Below are positions 26,660 through 35,801 of a stretch of 64,000 bases of DNA, in pieces (the stretch's first letter is position 1; every line of letters starts with the position of its first letter). The notes under the pieces are model-generated. The model had not been told where the DNA came from. It ran no database searches and saw nothing but the letters and a program-made list of their open reading frames with translations. The position numbers were made by a program, and so were the translations under genes. This DNA comes from a bacterium (lineage in GTDB: Bacteria > Planctomycetota > Planctomycetia > Kolteriales > Kolteriaceae), in contig JAIEPU010000072.1 in the NCBI GenBank assembly GCA_019748235.1, positions 34,422 to 98,421 of the forward strand. The letters run 5' to 3'.

Positions 26660-28822
26660 TCAAGCATGGGCTCGCAATAACCTGAGTCCATTGGCTATGA
26701 CGAGGAGAGATGCTCCGGTATCCGCCGCGATCGCCGCCCAAAGCGAAGCGAACCCGGCCAAGGTCAAAACCACGAACACGGCCTTCACACCGAGTGAGAA
26801 AAAGACGTTTTGCCGGATGACTCCTACCGTACGGCGGGAATGTCGAATCAGCCATGGAACAGCGCTCAAATCATCTGACATGAGAGCCACGTCAGCCGCC
26901 TCAATAGCAGCGTCTGAGCCCATCGCTCCCATTGCGATCCCGAGTGTTGATCGGGCGAGCGCAGGAGCATCGTTGACGCCGTCACCGACCATCCCAACGA
27001 ACTGATACTTGTTGAGTAGTTCGTCGAGTGCAGAAAGCTTGTCTGCGGGCAAGAGTTCCGCTCGCACCTCATCAAGACCTGCTTCCCGCGCGATCGATTC
27101 GGCTGTGGGGCGATTGTCTCCCGTAAGTAGGACGAGTGGGCGAACGTTCAACACATGAAGCTCGTCGATCACTGACTTCGCATCGGGGCGAATGGGATCG
27201 GCCACTGCGATCATCCCACAGACGTGGTCATCCTTGCCGACCACAATCACACTCGAGCCCGCCGCGGAAAGTCGCTCGGCAGATTCATGCAGTTCGGGAG
27301 TCTCCTGGCTTCGTTCCTCGAGAAAACGGTGCGATCCGAGCCAAGTCGTGTTGCCGTTGATCTTTGAGGTCATCCCTTTCCCTTGGATCGTTCGAACATC
27401 GTCCGCGGGCTGAAAGGAAACGCCGCGATCACGGGCAGCGACGAGGATTGCTTTTGCCAGTGGGTGCTCCGAACGGCTCTCGATGGCCGCTGCCGTCGCG
27501 AGAATTTCCTCCTTCGTATGGCTGACTTCGGGAAGGATATCGTTGACGGTCGGGCGTCCAAGCGTGATGGTGCCGGTCTTATCCATCGCAAGTGCGCGAA
27601 GAGTTCCCGCGACTTCGACGAATCGTCCACCCTTGATCAGTATTCCTCGATGCGCGGCGGCGGTCATCGCCGCGACGATGCTGACAGGGGTCGAGATAAC
27701 AAGAGCGCAGGGGCACGCGATGACGAGCAACACGAGCCCCTTGTAGAACCACTCGTTCCATGTTCCGAAACCTGCGATCGGCGGCACCAGAATGATCAGG
27801 ATTGCGAAAACTAAAACGGTCGGCGTGTAGGTGCGGGCGAAGACTTCCACCCACTGCTCGCTTGCTGACTTTTGTTGCTGGGCATCCGCGACAAGGCTGA
27901 TGATGCGGGCAATGGCGGAATCATCGGCCCGTCGCGTCGTGGTGACTTCGACCGCACCGTCTTCATTGATCGTGCCGGCAAAGACTTGATCACCAGGCCG
28001 CTTGGGAACAGGCATTGATTCGCCGGTGATCGGAGCTTGATTCGCACTGGTTTCACCGACCGCGATGATGCCGTCGAGTGGAAATCGATCTCCCGGCTGA
28101 ACAGCGATCCGAGTCCCGATCTCGACATCTTTAGCATCCACCGTTTGCAGCGATCCATCAGGCGACAGGACTCTTGCTTTCTCGGGGCTCAGTTCCATCA
28201 GTGCGCCAATCGCTCGACGTGCCCGCCCGACACTCCACGATTCAAGCCAGAGGGAAAGGGAGAAGAGAAAGGCGACCGTCGCCGCTTCGGGCACTTGTCC
28301 GATGACGATCGCGCCGATCACCGCCACGGTCATCAAGACGTTCATGTCGAGCCTGAAACGTCGAGCTGAGTGGATCGCTTTCGGAAAGACGAACCATCCC
28401 CCCGACAAAATCGCCAGCAGGTAAGGAATCCATGCGGCGAGAGAAAGCGTCCCTTCCTCAACGCCGAGGGCTGTGCGCCATCCATGTAGTAGCGAGTGGA
28501 GCGCGAGTCCCAAGAGAAGGGAAGCACCACTCAGCGTCATCGCAAGTGACTGGGGGGAGTGACCGGACTGAATGGGATCAGAAGTCGACGCCTCCGTAAT
28601 CCATGGCTGCGCCTTCAATCCCGCCCGACGAACACCTTCGACGATCGCGTTTTCCGACGTCCGATCATCGAATTCAACCGACATCTTGCCGTTGAGAATA
28701 TTTAAGGAGAGTTTTTGAACTCCAATCTGGGGAAGGAGTTCGGCTTCGATCGCAGCCGTCTCTTCGGCGCAGTCCATTCCAAGAATCTTGAATTCAGCGC
28801 GGCGAACGGAGTGGTCATTCAT
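26660..28822 (-). CDS. P1B-type heavy-metal ATPase, Zn/Cd/Pb class
   Basis: The 720-residue pump starts with a heavy-metal-associated domain whose metal loop reads GMDCAEE instead of GMxCxxC, leaving one Cys plus Glu residues. The membrane core has CPCALV, DKTGTIT, SEHPLAKA and GDGVNDAPAL. The last two helices carry NVFFSLGVKAVF (Lys) and ADTGASLLVIANGLRLL (Asp), the signature of the P1B-2 class, so Zn2+, Cd2+ or Pb2+ export is expected rather than Cu+. No metalloregulator gene adjoins it. ATG 28822 has only a weak ribosome site. Confidence 0.92.
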   Translation of the reverse strand: MNDHSVRRAEFKILGMDCAEETAAIEAELLPQIGVQKLSLNILNGKMSVEFDDRTSENAIVEGVRRAGLKAQPWITEASTSDPIQSGHSPQSLAMTLSGASLLLGLALHSLLHGWRTALGVEEGTLSLAAWIPYLLAILSGGWFVFPKAIHSARRFRLDMNVLMTVAVIGAIVIGQVPEAATVAFLFSLSLWLESWSVGRARRAIGALMELSPEKARVLSPDGSLQTVDAKDVEIGTRIAVQPGDRFPLDGIIAVGETSANQAPITGESMPVPKRPGDQVFAGTINEDGAVEVTTTRRADDSAIARIISLVADAQQQKSASEQWVEVFARTYTPTVLVFAILIILVPPIAGFGTWNEWFYKGLVLLVIACPCALVISTPVSIVAAMTAAAHRGILIKGGRFVEVAGTLRALAMDKTGTITLGRPTVNDILPEVSHTKEEILATAAAIESRSEHPLAKAILVAARDRGVSFQPADDVRTIQGKGMTSKINGNTTWLGSHRFLEERSQETPELHESAERLSAAGSSVIVVGKDDHVCGMIAVADPIRPDAKSVIDELHVLNVRPLVLLTGDNRPTAESIAREAGLDEVRAELLPADKLSALDELLNKYQFVGMVGDGVNDAPALARSTLGIAMGAMGSDAAIEAADVALMSDDLSAVPWLIRHSRRTVGVIRQNVFFSLGVKAVFVVLTLAGFASLWAAIAADTGASLLVIANGLRLLRAHA

Positions 28823-28879
28823 GCACTCATTCTACTCGTCTCAACTTTTTCGAACCGGCAGGCGAGCCCGTCTTTTTTG

Positions 28880-28910
28880 TTGACACTCCGGTTAATCGCT
28901 TTAGCTTAAT
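28880..28910 (+). promoter_or_regulatory. Candidate sigma-70 type promoter for the second DUF1559 gene
   Basis: A perfect TTGACA stands at 28880-28885. Possible -10 boxes are TAGCTT at 28902 (16-base spacer) or CTTAAT at 28905 (19-base spacer), neither ideal. The position, 55 bases upstream of ATG 28965, fits. Confidence 0.4.
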
Positions 28911-28964
28911 GGAACTGAGACTCAGTATCACTCGGAAAGTCAACTCCAAAAGGATGGTCATTTC

Positions 28965-30038
28965 ATGACGAATCGTTCATCAAGAGTTGGGTTCACGCTG
29001 ATTGAACTTTTGGTCGTGATCGCGATTATCGGGCTGTTGGCTGCCCTCTTATTGCCGGCTCTCAACTCCGTCAGAGAAGCCGCGAATCGTGCACAATGTC
29101 AGTCCAATTTGAAACAGATTGGGATGGCGATCATCGCCTACACTCACACGAATTCCTTCTTTCCGCCCGGGAACATCGTGCAGAGAGATCCGGCAGATCC
29201 CAGCAAGATCACTCTCAACGGATGGAGCGCGCAAGCTCGCATCCTGCCGTATCTGGAAGGTCAGATCCGCGCGGACTTGTTCAATTTCGAAAAACCGTAT
29301 CACGACGCGTCCAATAAGACGGCAGGGACCACCATCATGGGGGTCTTTCTTTGTCCGTCTGATCCGAAGAGTGATCGGCACCGAATTGGGGACGGATATC
29401 AGTGCATCAACTACGGCGTCAATCGTGGTGACTGGTTCGTCTTTGGTGGACTCTCTCCGACGGATAATCCTTACTTAGCGAATTATAAGGTCATTCCGGA
29501 GCCGAACGCACCCTTCGGAGTCAACTCCAGCGTCGGACTCGAGGATATTCGTGACGGTGTCGGCAAGACGATCCTCCTGGCTGAAGTGAAGACGTACATG
29601 CCTTATTACCGACGTTGCAGTGACCTCATCTACAGCCCGACCGATACCAGTAAGCCGATCCCTCTGCCGACCGCCGATCCGAAGTTGATCACGCAGTATC
29701 AAGGCTGTCCAGGGGGTGAGTTCAAGGATGCCGAGCACACCGAGTTTCATGACGGCGGTGTCCACCAAACCGGTTTCACCACCGCGTGGCCGCCCAATTT
29801 TAGAACAGGGGGGAGGAATGGTACCGCGGGCTATCCCGACATGGATGTTGTCGGCATTCGTGAGCGCGAAGGAGGCCCGACCTATGCCGCTGTCACCGCC
29901 CGGAGCTATCACACCGGCGGCGTGCATATGTGCTTAGCGGACGGATCCGTTCATTTCGTTGGCGACGGCATCGATGGAACCATCTGGCGTGCCCTCGGCA
30001 CGATCGAAGGGAATGAAACGATCAGTTCAGATTTCTAG
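28965..30038 (+). CDS. DUF1559 protein with pseudopilin-like N-terminus (second copy)
   Basis: This 357-residue paralogue of the protein at 11678-12760 has the same plan: [25 protein letters not shown], then REAANRAQCQSNLKQIG, and C-terminal HTGGVHMCLADGSVHFVGDGID. Between them are divergent central sequences, here with many Pro/Asp and several Cys. Prepilin-peptidase processing and surface location are expected from the family; the role is unknown. AAGGA lies upstream of ATG 28965. It stands alone, with a good -35 box upstream. Confidence 0.93.
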   Translation: MTNRSSRVGFTLIELLVVIAIIGLLAALLLPALNSVREAANRAQCQSNLKQIGMAIIAYTHTNSFFPPGNIVQRDPADPSKITLNGWSAQARILPYLEGQIRADLFNFEKPYHDASNKTAGTTIMGVFLCPSDPKSDRHRIGDGYQCINYGVNRGDWFVFGGLSPTDNPYLANYKVIPEPNAPFGVNSSVGLEDIRDGVGKTILLAEVKTYMPYYRRCSDLIYSPTDTSKPIPLPTADPKLITQYQGCPGGEFKDAEHTEFHDGGVHQTGFTTAWPPNFRTGGRNGTAGYPDMDVVGIREREGGPTYAAVTARSYHTGGVHMCLADGSVHFVGDGIDGTIWRALGTIEGNETISSDF

Positions 30039-30207
30039 AAGTTGGTTGCTCGGGAAAGGCCTCGAATGACAGCATCATGGGTCGCAACTGTACGATTCGA
30101 TTTTGATGCGGTATGCTAAGTGTGAGTTGAATAGTTTTGAGAATTCAAGGCAGTCATGCCGCGAATCTGCCTCCACTTAACCTGTTCGGCCGTCGCCGAA
30201 TCAATTA

Positions 30208-32115
30208 ATGACTTCACTTCTCGGCCAGTCGGGAACTTCTCATACGAATTCCATCACCGCGCTCGCATTCTCACCGGAAGGTAAAACAGTCGTTTCTGCC
30301 GCACGCGATGGAACGATTCGGATCTGGGACATCGACACGCAAAAGCAAATCCGAGTGATTCCACTCGAACCGCCAGCCAATATCGAAAAACTGCTCGTTC
30401 TCCCAGATTCGTCATCGATCGCATTCACGAGCGCGAACACTGAACTCATGACATGGTCAAAATCGGTGGGAATCAAGCTTCTGATCGGCGATCAGGAAGT
30501 AAGAAACATCATTCTTTGTCCATCGGGACATTTTTTCGTCGAGCGAGAGCGTCATTCGTTGTACTGGGGCCAATTGGCCAACGGAAGTTCATCCGAACGG
30601 TACTTCGGAGATTACCCGCGATTAGCCGGAGCGGCGTCTACTACAAACGGATCTTTCGTTGCGTTGTGGGTGGGGCACCGCTTGATGTACATGGATACTC
30701 ATTCTGGAAAATGCTGTTGGGAGATTGAACTGCCTCAAACATCGGCCCCTTTGTTTTTCAATTCAGACGAGTCGCACTTAATTCTCGGTCCGTTGTTTGG
30801 GTGTCTTTACAAAATAGAAGTTTCTACTGGTTACTGCAGTCGAATTCCTTTGTCTCCACCGCCCACTCACAGTCATGCATTGTTGGGACTTTCGGATGGG
30901 GTTCTCATTACCGGGGGAGGAGAAAACAACACGTGCATTTGGGACGCTCACTCGCATGAACTCCTTTCGTCACTATCTGATGGGAGCACGAAAAAGTTCT
31001 ATTCGCAGACCGCGATGACCTTAGATACGACAAAGACTCATGATGGTTCGACCACTGCTCTTACCGTTAGCGGAAATCAATCGCTGCTTGCGACCGGTGG
31101 AGATGATCACCTTGTAAAGATCTGGGATATTCGAAGTCAAAGGATGATTGGTCGATTGGGACGAAAACAAAACCAGGTGCGAGCACTTGTTTTCACAGAT
31201 TCGAATCATGTCGTCGCGGGATACGAGGATGGATGGATACGCCTCTGGTCGGTAGATGACTCGAGAGTGATTGCCAGCCAGGAAGCCCACTCACTCTCAA
31301 TCTCTGCGATTTTTCGGCAACAATCGCGTCTGATTTCGATGGATGACTCCGGTACTGTTCATGTCTGGCGATATCCGAGCTTCGAATTCGAAGCAGAGAT
31401 AAAAGTTGCAGATGAGTTCTCCATTTCGGCACTGGCGGCTGCCCGCGATGTACCTATTCTCCTGCTGATTGGAAGAAACCCAGAGCGACAATATCATCCC
31501 GACAGCCTGATATTCTGGGATGCAGACTCCAACCAAGAGATCGCTCGCTGGGATGTAAGCAACATCGTCACAAGTCAGGATGAACGGAAACAATCGTTCT
31601 TGAGCACGATGTCAATTTCGGCTGACGGTTCGCTCGTGGCAGCAGGAAATGGAGATGATGTTTGGATATGGGATTTCTCAACCGCTCGAATCCGTGGACA
31701 CCATCAAACAGGATCGACTCGCCACGATTCGCGTTCTGTCTCGCGGCTTATGTATTCTGATGACGGTAGTTTGTTGGCGGTCGGAACATTCGGCCATCAC
31801 ATTCATCTTTTGAATTCGTCCAACGCGCAGATCTGTGAAGTTCTGACGGATCTCGAATCCACGAGTGCTCTTTGCTTCTCACCGGATAATCGACTATGCG
31901 TCACCGCGACACATTACGATAATCGAATTATCGTACATACCCTTCATTCGCAGACGTTCGGCAAACCACTCCTTGGTCATACTGGCCCAGTTCAGTGTGT
32001 GGATTTCTCTCCAGACGGGTCGATGTTCGCATCGGGTGGCCGGGATGGCGTGATTGTGATTTGGAAGGAGAATCAAATAGTCAACTCGTTCTCATTGGGT
32101 GATTCACGACGTTGA
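30208..32115 (+). CDS. WD40-repeat beta-propeller protein
   Basis: The 635-residue product has clear WD40 units at the N-terminus (ITALAFSPEGKTVVSAARDG, then TIRIWDID), in the middle (TALTVSGNQSLLATGGDDHL, then VKIWDI; VVAGYEDGWIRLWSVDD) and at the C-terminus (VQCVDFSPDGSMFASGGRDG, then VIVIWK), with weaker blades between, enough for about two propellers. No signal peptide or membrane segment is seen, so it is probably cytoplasmic and a protein-binding platform. Its base composition is lower in GC than its neighbours: 26 of 60 bases at 31021-31080 against 41 of 60 in gltB at 49321-49380. It ends seven bases from the convergent SpoIIM-family gene. Confidence 0.88.
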   Translation: MTSLLGQSGTSHTNSITALAFSPEGKTVVSAARDGTIRIWDIDTQKQIRVIPLEPPANIEKLLVLPDSSSIAFTSANTELMTWSKSVGIKLLIGDQEVRNIILCPSGHFFVERERHSLYWGQLANGSSSERYFGDYPRLAGAASTTNGSFVALWVGHRLMYMDTHSGKCCWEIELPQTSAPLFFNSDESHLILGPLFGCLYKIEVSTGYCSRIPLSPPPTHSHALLGLSDGVLITGGGENNTCIWDAHSHELLSSLSDGSTKKFYSQTAMTLDTTKTHDGSTTALTVSGNQSLLATGGDDHLVKIWDIRSQRMIGRLGRKQNQVRALVFTDSNHVVAGYEDGWIRLWSVDDSRVIASQEAHSLSISAIFRQQSRLISMDDSGTVHVWRYPSFEFEAEIKVADEFSISALAAARDVPILLLIGRNPERQYHPDSLIFWDADSNQEIARWDVSNIVTSQDERKQSFLSTMSISADGSLVAAGNGDDVWIWDFSTARIRGHHQTGSTRHDSRSVSRLMYSDDGSLLAVGTFGHHIHLLNSSNAQICEVLTDLESTSALCFSPDNRLCVTATHYDNRIIVHTLHSQTFGKPLLGHTGPVQCVDFSPDGSMFASGGRDGVIVIWKENQIVNSFSLGDSRR

Positions 32116-32121
32116 TGGCCT

Positions 32122-33156
32122 TCACGCCACCGCCAACTCATGACTCACGACATCGGCATTCTTTTCCTTCACGGGCATCCAGAAGAGATAGGCTACGAGC
32201 GCGATGAAGAGAATGGCGGCGACGGCATGTTTCAGAGGGTAGGGGATCGTCGGCTCATTGACCTGACTGAAACCACCTTCCACGATTCCGGCAATGACGA
32301 GCAGCGAACAGGTGCCGATCAATAGGTCGATTAGATCACCCCGCATCTGACGAAGCTGATAAAGGAATGAGCCGCGATCGCGGCGGAATTGTGCTCGGGC
32401 GAGCATCAATCCTCCTAAGCTCGCGAACAAGATCGACGGCAACTCGATCGCACCATGCGGTCCGACCCAAGCAATGAAAAAACTGAGGACTCCATCGTCC
32501 GCGTAGAGCGCCGCCAGACTCCCCAGCATTGCACTATTCATCACCAAAAGAGCGACGGTGCCGATGCCGAATGTGAGTCCGAGCGAGAAGCAGAGAAACG
32601 ACACCCGGATATTGTGCGTGAAGAGGAACGTCGTGAATTCGGCATGTTTGCCGGCCGTGTCGACCCGCGTTTTTCCGGAACGCTCTAATGCCTCGAGTGA
32701 GGCAACTCGCGCGGAGGGAGAGACGTTCACATGTTCGGCAGGAAGAAATATCTCGGCGGTCGTTGGGACAAGGGCGGTTGCAAGGTAGCCGAACGCGACC
32801 GAGAGGATGAAAATAGCGGTGACTAGCCCCATCAGATTTCGCTCTCGGCGGATGAGACGGGGGAAACGGTAGCGAACCACTTTCCACCATTCGCGAAATA
32901 ACCGATAGCGCCGACGCGGGACGAGATGGACATATGCCCGCCCGACCAGCGATTCCAAATACTCGATGAGCGCGGGATTCGCGGTGCGGGTCGCGACGAG
33001 ATTCAAATCGCTAGAGACAAGCCGATATAAACTGAAGAGACGATTAATCTCTTCGCTCGACAGACTTTCCAGGCCCGCTTGATCGACTTGATCAAGCACC
33101 TGGGAGAGCCGGTCCCACCTTGGTTGCCGTTCACGAAGAAAGGAAGAAAGATCCAT
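32122..33156 (-). CDS. Stage II sporulation protein M (SpoIIM) family membrane protein
   Basis: This protein of about 344 residues has a soluble N-terminal 100 residues and then roughly six membrane helices. Family features are FREWWKVVRYRFPRLIRRE before the first helix, FTHNIRVSFLCFSLGLTFGIGT, and the GPHGAIELPSILFASLGG motif. Homologues are widespread in non-sporulating bacteria, typically beside RDD, MoxR and DUF58 genes; here an RDD gene is divergently adjacent, but MoxR and DUF58 are not. The start is ATG 33156 or GTG 33180; neither has a good Shine-Dalgarno. Confidence 0.88.
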   Translation of the reverse strand: MDLSSFLRERQPRWDRLSQVLDQVDQAGLESLSSEEINRLFSLYRLVSSDLNLVATRTANPALIEYLESLVGRAYVHLVPRRRYRLFREWWKVVRYRFPRLIRRERNLMGLVTAIFILSVAFGYLATALVPTTAEIFLPAEHVNVSPSARVASLEALERSGKTRVDTAGKHAEFTTFLFTHNIRVSFLCFSLGLTFGIGTVALLVMNSAMLGSLAALYADDGVLSFFIAWVGPHGAIELPSILFASLGGLMLARAQFRRDRGSFLYQLRQMRGDLIDLLIGTCSLLVIAGIVEGGFSQVNEPTIPYPLKHAVAAILFIALVAYLFWMPVKEKNADVVSHELAVA

Positions 33157-33224
33157 GCCGGCATTGTGACCGGTTGGCACAATAGGGGCAAGTCTGGAGC
33201 TCGATTGTTTGACAAAGGATCGTC

Positions 33225-33983
33225 ATGGTTCGTTACCGCATCATCACGCCGGAGCAGGTGAGCTTCCATTACGAGGTGGCCGGCTTGGCAACGCGCGGCA
33301 TGGCGAACATCCTCGATCAGATTTTCCTCGTTCTATTCGTCATACTTTTGGCGATGCCCGCGGAATCGCTCAAGCCGATTCTGGGGAGTAATCTTGTTGA
33401 TGCCCTTATGATTCTATCGGTCTTCATCGTTCAGTTCGGTTATTTCGCCTACTTCGAAATCAGCCGACAAGGACAGTCGCCGGGCAAAAGGATATTCGGT
33501 TTGCGGGTGATCTCCGCGACAGGGGGGCGCCTGACGCTTGCCGATGTGTTGATGCGAAACATCCTGCGGACAATCGATTTTTTACCCCTTGTTTACGGTG
33601 TCGGAATGATCGTCGCATTCTTTGATCCCTATCGGCGCCGGTTGGGGGATATCGCTGCCGATACGATCGTGGTTCGTGATGCGAGGGCAACTCTTCCATC
33701 ATTCGAGGGATCCGTGCGCGCGCGGGCCAATACGTTTCAGTCCGACCCTGTCATTCGGCAGCGGATTTTGGCTCGAATCAATCGGGATGAACGGGATTTA
33801 GTTTGGGATCTCATGCTTCGGCGCGATGAATTGGAGCCGAACGTTCGGGATGAACTTTTCGCGCGAGCGGCAGAACATTTCCGCGCGCGGTATGCCCTTC
33901 GAGAAGATCTAGATTACCTGAGCGATGAACAGACGGTGCTCAACATCGCACTTGTCTTGCAGAACGCGAACTTCGGCCGATGA
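33225..33983 (+). CDS. RDD family membrane protein
   Basis: This 252-residue protein has an RDD domain in residues about 20-155: LATRGMANILDQIF with the Arg/Asp pair, a QSPGKRIFGLRVI segment after the second helix, and RRRLGDIAADTIVV at the end. The C-terminal 90 residues are soluble, charged and predicted helical. AAGGA precedes ATG 33225 at good spacing. It is divergent from the SpoIIM-family gene with 68 bases between starts, so they may share regulation. RDD proteins include some Na+/H+ antiporters, but the role here is unknown. Confidence 0.9.
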   Translation: MVRYRIITPEQVSFHYEVAGLATRGMANILDQIFLVLFVILLAMPAESLKPILGSNLVDALMILSVFIVQFGYFAYFEISRQGQSPGKRIFGLRVISATGGRLTLADVLMRNILRTIDFLPLVYGVGMIVAFFDPYRRRLGDIAADTIVVRDARATLPSFEGSVRARANTFQSDPVIRQRILARINRDERDLVWDLMLRRDELEPNVRDELFARAAEHFRARYALREDLDYLSDEQTVLNIALVLQNANFGR

Positions 33984-34229
33984 CATCGGCGACGGTTCGA
34001 TCGGGCGGACATTCTTCGTGATCGTTTTCCGGCCTCTGATCGCTCCAGTCACGGCCCGCGCACACCTTCAGCTCGAAATGAATTCGCCGTCGACCTTTCT
34101 TTCGAGAAAATGCTTGAATGACACATGTACCGATGTATGCTGCGAGCGTCCTGCAAGGTACGACACGTGTGATAAAAGTCACTTCTATGATGCGCGGGCA
34201 CTGCACGAGCCCTGGCGGAGGAACGCGGC

Positions 34230-34967
34230 ATGTCAAATGAATCAGATCTCGTTCAATGCGAAGTCACCGGCAATTGGATTCCGGCGGACGAAGTCATCAC
34301 GTTTCAGGGGAAGCGCGTCGGCGCCGAGGGGAAAGCGATTCTCCTGGAACGGCTACGCTCCGGAGCTGATGGACCGGGCGCGCTCGTGGCGCCGTCGGTG
34401 TTCGCCCGATTCGGTGGAATGTTCGTTGACGGAATCATCGGTTCCATTGCCGGAGCGGTTATCGCATTGCCCATCGGGTTTCTGATCTTATCGATGACAG
34501 ATCAAGGGGGCCCCGAGCCAGTTGGTCCTGAAAGCCCCACCGGCAACTTTTTGCAAACATTCTTTCAGTTCTTCGCAAGCATCGTCCTTATTGGTTACTT
34601 TGCATACTTCCACTCTCGCACAGGGCAAACGCCGGGCAAAAAGATGGCGCACACCAAAGTCGTCACCATCGACGGTGGCCCCGTCGCGTTTTCGCAAGCC
34701 TTTTGGCGTGGAGTGTACTTCTATGGGCCGAACTTACTGACGAGTGCGCTGGGGGTAATCGTCGCCATTCTTGTGTTTGGCGGTGGGAGAGAGCCGGGAG
34801 AGGAAATCAATCCCGCCGTGCAGGGATTATTGATGGTATTTATCGGGGTCTCTGCGGTGAGCGGTATCTATGCGGTGGTGAATATTCTCTTCGCGCTCTT
34901 TGATCGATCCCGTCAGCGGGCCATTCATGATCGACTGGCGGGGACTCGTGTCATTCGAGTCGCTTGA
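34230..34967 (+). CDS. RDD family protein with degenerate N-terminal ribbon (copy A)
   Basis: The 245-residue product begins with a soluble segment (VQCEVTGNWIPADEVITFQG, then RVGAEGKAILLERLRSG) and continues with an RDD domain of three or four helices, including GQTPGKKMAHTKVV and a C-terminal RQRAIHDRLAGTRVIRV. In related planctomycetal proteins I know, the N-terminal segment is a CxxC...CAEC zinc ribbon; here three of the four Cys positions are Thr, Gly and Gly. GGAGG precedes ATG 34230. It is followed 40 bases on by a paralogue. The 245 bases upstream contain no gene. Confidence 0.85.
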   Translation: MSNESDLVQCEVTGNWIPADEVITFQGKRVGAEGKAILLERLRSGADGPGALVAPSVFARFGGMFVDGIIGSIAGAVIALPIGFLILSMTDQGGPEPVGPESPTGNFLQTFFQFFASIVLIGYFAYFHSRTGQTPGKKMAHTKVVTIDGGPVAFSQAFWRGVYFYGPNLLTSALGVIVAILVFGGGREPGEEINPAVQGLLMVFIGVSAVSGIYAVVNILFALFDRSRQRAIHDRLAGTRVIRVA

Positions 34968-35007
34968 GGTAATCCGCCATCACATTTAGAGCAAAATTGG
35001 ATCACGT

Positions 35008-35724
35008 ATGAATGAAGGCCCCGAAACAATCATTTGTGAGGTGACCGCTCAAAGAATCCCGCGAGAGAACGCGGTTCAATTTCAAGGGAAATGGGTCGGA
35101 GCCGAGGGCAAAGCGATCCTGCTCGAAAGACTTCGAAGTGGGACAGATGAACCCGGCTCGCTCGTGACGGCCTCGGTCGCCTTAAGAGTATCAGGTTTTA
35201 TCGTTGACGGGGTTCTTTTCGCGGGAATTTACTTTGCGATTGGCTACCCCACCGGATGGTGGATGGGCATGGTGACCATCGAGGATCCCGCGTACGATCC
35301 ATCGGTCCAAATGACTCTCGGTCAGGCGATATTTCAGTTCGTCATGAATTCATTTTACATTCTGTATGTGGCGACGATGCATTGGCGTGGCGGCCGAACG
35401 GTTGGAAAACTCGTCTCCGGCACCAAAGTGGTCCGTCTCAATGGCGGCGAATTATCGTTTCGGCAAGCCTTCGGACGATCCCTTTGTTCCGATAGTTTGA
35501 CGATCCTTGAAAGCTTCGCGATTCTTACGATGGTTCTCATTGAATTGGCCGACCCAACCAACGCACCCGGACTGCAGGGGCTCTTTCAAAAGATCTTATC
35601 GACGATGTCCGCCGTTGTTTCGAGTCTTATACTCGTGAACATGGTCTCGGCATTAGTCGACACGAAGCTGCATCGCGCCCTCCATGACCGGATCGCTGGG
35701 ACGAGGGTGGTGCGCGTTTTGTAA
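35008..35724 (+). CDS. RDD family protein with degenerate N-terminal ribbon (copy B)
   Basis: This 238-residue protein is a tandem paralogue of the preceding gene. The N-terminal GKWVGAEGKAILLERLRSGTD and the C-terminal LHRALHDRIAGTRVVRV are nearly the same in both, while the membrane core has diverged strongly (GGRTVGKLVSGTKVV here). The single remaining ribbon Cys is in IICEVTAQRI. The two copies plus the downstream zinc-ribbon and two-helix proteins run head to tail and probably form one operon. Confidence 0.85.
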   Translation: MNEGPETIICEVTAQRIPRENAVQFQGKWVGAEGKAILLERLRSGTDEPGSLVTASVALRVSGFIVDGVLFAGIYFAIGYPTGWWMGMVTIEDPAYDPSVQMTLGQAIFQFVMNSFYILYVATMHWRGGRTVGKLVSGTKVVRLNGGELSFRQAFGRSLCSDSLTILESFAILTMVLIELADPTNAPGLQGLFQKILSTMSAVVSSLILVNMVSALVDTKLHRALHDRIAGTRVVRVL

Positions 35725-35801
35725 ATCGGAAGATGGCGGCAAGTCGCTTCCGGCCTGACTGGTCGGCGATGACTTATTGAGGTCCATCGAAAGGATTATT
35801 G

